Below are positions 51,518 through 54,188 of a stretch of 54,188 nucleotides of DNA, one piece after another. Origin of the DNA: Chlamydia trachomatis (GTDB taxonomy: Bacteria; Chlamydiota; Chlamydiia; Chlamydiales; 2-12-FULL-49-11); assembly GCA_945872565.1 (NCBI GenBank), contig CAMBZN010000010.1, forward strand, positions 1-54,188. The letters are read 5' to 3'. Each line of letters begins with the position of its first letter. Position 1 is the stretch's first letter. The notes below the pieces were generated by a model. That model made no database searches, was not told where the DNA came from, and worked only from the letters and a program-made list of their open reading frames with translations. A program made the position numbers and the translations under genes.

Positions 51518-52113
51518 AGTAATTGAGCTTCCAAAGTGATTTTCAGTTTATCAAAAGCTTTCCGTCTATGAGAGATCTTTAATTTGATGTCTTCTGCCAT
51601 TTCTGCAAAGGTATTGTTGTAATCATGCTTAATAAACAAAGAGTCATACCCAAATCCTCCAGCACCACGGGGGCTCTCTAAGATTCTCCCTTCACAAACG
51701 GCGGTAACTGTTTTGATAAGTTTATCAGGTAAAGCTAAAGAAAGAGTGCAGTGGTAGTGAGCAAAACGTTTATTTTCAGAAAAATCTTTCATATCTTCTA
51801 ACAGCTTCTCATTATTTTCCCTGTCAAGGGCCCCTTTTCCAGCATAATAAGCACTTATAACTCCAGGAGCACCATTTAAAGATGGGACAACAAGGCCTGA
51901 ATCATCTGCAAGGGTTAACATTTTAGAGAATGTAGCAGCCTGAAGAGCTTTTGCGTTAGCATTATCTTCAAAAGAATTGGCGCCCTCTTCTGCAAAGCTA
52001 AAATCTTTAAAATCCCTAAGAGTATATACATCTAACGATGGAAAATGGATTTTTAAGATTGCCTTTAGTTCCAATAATTTATGTAAATTATCTGTAGCTA
52101 TGAGAAGTTTCAT
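51505..52113 (-). CDS. rdgB: XTP/dITP diphosphatase (RdgB/HAM1)
   Basis: This 202-residue house-cleaning pyrophosphatase hydrolyses non-canonical purine triphosphates. It begins with LLIATDNLHKLLELKAIL, then SFEDNANAKALQAA, LADDSGLVVPSLNGAPGVISAYYAG (metal and substrate loop), a C-terminal GFGYDSLF and KISHRRKAFDKL. All are signatures of the family. It forms a two-gene unit with the NYN ribonuclease. Confidence 0.95.
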   Translation of the reverse strand: MKLLIATDNLHKLLELKAILKIHFPSLDVYTLRDFKDFSFAEEGANSFEDNANAKALQAATFSKMLTLADDSGLVVPSLNGAPGVISAYYAGKGALDRENNEKLLEDMKDFSENKRFAHYHCTLSLALPDKLIKTVTAVCEGRILESPRGAGGFGYDSLFIKHDYNNTFAEMAEDIKLKISHRRKAFDKLKITLEAQLLCTT

Positions 52114-52166
52114 AATATCACCTGTAGAAAAAGAGGATACTAAGTATCCCCTTTTTTAATCTATGC

Positions 52167-52898
52167 TTATTTGAATAAACTATTTATTCTGTCTGCACAT
52201 GTTTGAATAGAGATTATATTTGCGTAAAAATCTCTAGAGATTTCTTCGATCTCATCTAACTTAACGATGTTATCATCAAATAGGTTAGAGGCCTCTTCCA
52301 AAGCAAGATATGGAACCATCCTCATGAATGTACGAATCATTCGCTTGGAATGACTGGAAGCAAGATTCATAGAAGCTAAATTCTCTTCATGGTCATCAAA
52401 ATTCACCATAGAGTCAAACATCGCAATCGAATTAGCAAGGAATAACACATAGGCATAAGAAGCTTGCTTTGAGTTGTTTAACGATAATAAAGGATAGTTT
52501 GATAGGGTTAGATCATACATTTCTTCAAGAAACACTCTAAAATCCTCCGTAAGGGGAGTTTCACCATCAATTTTAGGACCAGATAGGATATGTGAAGCAA
52601 TTTCTAGTGTATATAATCTTGAAATAAATCCTGCTTTTTCCTCAGCGTCTAAAGCATTAATGCAGTTTTGAACCATCGGATCATAAAGAGTTTCAAAGCA
52701 AGAAGGGTGTTGAGGGCATTGAGAAAAAATTAATTGCATCGTATTTTTCATATGTTGATGCACATCAAACCCAGCAAGAGCGCTTAAATCGATATTGATT
52801 GTATCCGACGGTTTTTTTTCCGATGAACAGGTCGGTTCATGTGCACCTAGATAACCGCAAAACACCGACAGCATAAGAAATAATTGGCCCTTTTTCAT
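52167..52898 (-). CDS. Secreted hypothetical protein
   Basis: This 243-residue protein has a signal peptide (MKKGQLFLMLSVFCGYLGAH, cleavage near 19) and an all-helical, Leu/Asp/Glu-rich mature part. Cys residues lie at about 24, 55, 62 and 75, with a CPQHPSCFETL stretch. No domain is recognised. AAAAGGAGAAAA upstream gives a good ribosome-binding site. It lies between rdgB and the permease, about 40 bp downstream of the latter on the same strand, so it may be co-transcribed with it. Confidence 0.6.
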   Translation of the reverse strand: MKKGQLFLMLSVFCGYLGAHEPTCSSEKKPSDTINIDLSALAGFDVHQHMKNTMQLIFSQCPQHPSCFETLYDPMVQNCINALDAEEKAGFISRLYTLEIASHILSGPKIDGETPLTEDFRVFLEEMYDLTLSNYPLLSLNNSKQASYAYVLFLANSIAMFDSMVNFDDHEENLASMNLASSHSKRMIRTFMRMVPYLALEEASNLFDDNIVKLDEIEEISRDFYANIISIQTCADRINSLFK

Positions 52899-52939
52899 TT
52901 TTTCTCCTTTTGGTAAGAAGTGAAAAGTTTATGGTTTAT

Positions 52940-54166
52940 CTAATTATATGTCAAAGGAATGGGGAAAAATTCAAAACCTAGGTGATGAAAGCATCTATAT
53001 AAGATGATAAACAAAGAGAAAGAAAATAGGAGAAACAGGGTAACTTTTCCTCCAAATAACTGATAGGGAGAGTTTCTTTTTTCTACGTACCGTCCTTTGT
53101 AGACCATCATTACAGGGAACAGGCCAAATAATATCACTGCAATAATGCCTCCAAAGGTGAGGGCTTTATAGAAAATAAAGGGGTAGGTCCATGCGATTAA
53201 TAGTGGGGGGAGGAAAGTCAATAGTACAATACCAAAGGGAGAGCTATTTGTCTTTTTTAAGCTGAATCCATCAGATAAAAAGTGAGCAACACTAATGGAT
53301 TGGGCTAAAAATGAAGTTAAGATAGCAGCAAATGCTAAAAGCGATGCTGCTGCCCCCACAGATGGATGCATTTGCTGTAATGTTTTTGCCGCATCAAATC
53401 CATTTTTATAACTTGCTGTGATACTTACCGGGCCGGTAAGGGCAAGTGATCCAAGGGTGATGATAAGCCATCCTAAATAAATAGATAAAGTAAATGCTGA
53501 ACCTAAAATAATAGATTGTTTCACCCTTTGGACATCGCCTTTAAGATAGTGAAAAATAGTTGGAATCATATTATGAAAACCAAATGAGATGATCAGTATA
53601 GGTAGAGGAAAGAGCATATATTTAGGGTTAGAGCGGATCAGATTAGAGAGTTGAACAAGGGGAAAGCTCATATAAATTAGCGCAAAAAAGGCAAGGATCT
53701 TTACAACCATTAGGATTCTGTTCAATAGGTCAACAGGTTTTGTCCCAAGATAGACCATCCATCCGAAAAAAAGGACAAAAAATACACTGCCCATCCAAGC
53801 TTTAATGTTTATAAGCCCCATGGACCCAAGGATTGAGGAGGTATGGATTCCGCTGTCTGCAATATAGGCTACAAGCAATGAATAAAATAGCGATAAATAG
53901 AGAATAAAACATAATGTGCTAAAAAATTTCCCGAGTAAACTTTCAATCATTGTTGCAAAATTGCTGCTATGTTTAAACCATGCACCCACCTCCACAAGCA
54001 AGAGGGCAGTACCTGTCATAAGTGCCCAGGCAAGGACAAACATAAGGATGGATGGGAAAAACCCAGCAAAACCGGTTAAAATAGGCAGCCCTAACATCCC
54101 AGCCCCAACACAGCTGCCTGTGATGAGTAAAGCAGCGCCTACAACACTTCCATTAGCAGATTTCAT
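52940..54166 (-). CDS. TyrP/HAAAP-family aromatic amino acid permease
   Basis: This 408-residue protein has about 11 membrane spans and the HAAAP signature ITGSCVGAGMLGLPILTGFAG in the first span. FGFHNMIPTI in the middle matches the conserved F-H..IP motif of the family. In Chlamydia the tyrP genes import tyrosine or tryptophan, and a chlamydial TyrP is the closest match by pattern. The start at 54166 is close to the window edge, so its promoter lies mostly outside. Confidence 0.85.
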   Translation of the reverse strand: MKSANGSVVGAALLITGSCVGAGMLGLPILTGFAGFFPSILMFVLAWALMTGTALLLVEVGAWFKHSSNFATMIESLLGKFFSTLCFILYLSLFYSLLVAYIADSGIHTSSILGSMGLINIKAWMGSVFFVLFFGWMVYLGTKPVDLLNRILMVVKILAFFALIYMSFPLVQLSNLIRSNPKYMLFPLPILIISFGFHNMIPTIFHYLKGDVQRVKQSIILGSAFTLSIYLGWLIITLGSLALTGPVSITASYKNGFDAAKTLQQMHPSVGAAASLLAFAAILTSFLAQSISVAHFLSDGFSLKKTNSSPFGIVLLTFLPPLLIAWTYPFIFYKALTFGGIIAVILFGLFPVMMVYKGRYVEKRNSPYQLFGGKVTLFLLFSFSLFIILYRCFHHLGFEFFPIPLTYN

Positions 54167-54188
54167 TGTGCAATGTTCTCTCTTTTTC

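Noticed and set aside
1..54188. CRISPR arrays, insertion sequences, prophage or rRNA genes
   Set aside because: I saw no regularly spaced repeats, transposase motifs, phage structural genes or rRNA sequence.

Overview
The window is a 54 kb chromosomal segment of a bacterium of the phylum Chlamydiae, outside the family Chlamydiaceae. Simkaniaceae- or Rhabdochlamydiaceae-like is my best guess, but rank below order is not settled by this sequence. The evidence is a chromosomal homologue of the chlamydial plasmid protein pGP6-D beside thrS, an array of MOMP-like outer-membrane proteins sharing an N-terminal NGCKG..LCSS motif, a TyrP-type permease, an RsbU phosphatase, and many secreted or membrane proteins without general bacterial relatives. 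From memory, most housekeeping genes here have counterparts between about CT581 and CT650 of Chlamydia trachomatis (thrS, gp6D, eno, rsbU, ahpC, rdgB, ung, ispA with its glmU-like neighbour, recB/recC/ygeD, dus to ygfA, recA). The window would then be a reshuffled version of one old neighbourhood. A glucokinase is an addition that Chlamydiaceae lack.

Layout. 1-4.2 kb: likely host-interaction genes, comprising two coiled-coil paralogues, a small bilobed membrane protein, an MGDG-synthase-like glycosyltransferase and a tandem pair of secreted paralogues. 4.2-13.7 kb: pcnB-like nucleotidyltransferase, rsbU, an rRNA methyltransferase, rsgA, an LRR protein, enolase, an exported SAM-binding-like protein, peroxiredoxin, tRNA-Arg(ACG) and a short PrmA-like methyltransferase. 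13.7-24.1 kb: an LplT/YgeD-like transporter divergent from an overlapping recC-recB-recD operon. 24.2-32.3 kb: a putative papain-like cysteine peptidase, thrS, the pGP6-D homologue, a DxD glycosyltransferase, dapA, an MFS exporter and ung. 32.33-32.66 kb: the only gene-free stretch above 300 bp, holding a cluster of DnaA-box-like 9-mers. 32.7-36.2 kb: a glmU-like hexapeptide protein, a prenyl synthase, recA and glk. 36.3-42.0 kb: four MOMP-like genes, two of them a recent tandem duplication, plus a decayed fifth copy. 42.0-47.8 kb: dus-yggT, and a conserved chlamydial operon of PilM/GspL-like, single-span membrane, MORN-lipoprotein and ygfA genes followed by a small exported protein. 47.9-54.2 kb: a disordered secreted protein, an OppA lipoprotein, an NlpC/P60 peptidase, a YacP-like NYN protein, rdgB, a secreted hypothetical and a TyrP-like permease.

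Three features at larger scale stand out. First, most tail-to-tail gene pairs overlap at their 3' ends, by up to 56 bp, with no room for a terminator. Second, lines I counted by eye suggest the + strand changes from C>G in the left half to G>C in parts of the right half, as expected near a replication origin, and the 9-mer cluster at 32.5 kb is the best site candidate. Third, the MOMP array shows tandem duplication, patchy identity suggesting gene conversion, variable loops and a pseudogene. Product names rest on motif recognition from the translated sequence; no database search was run.
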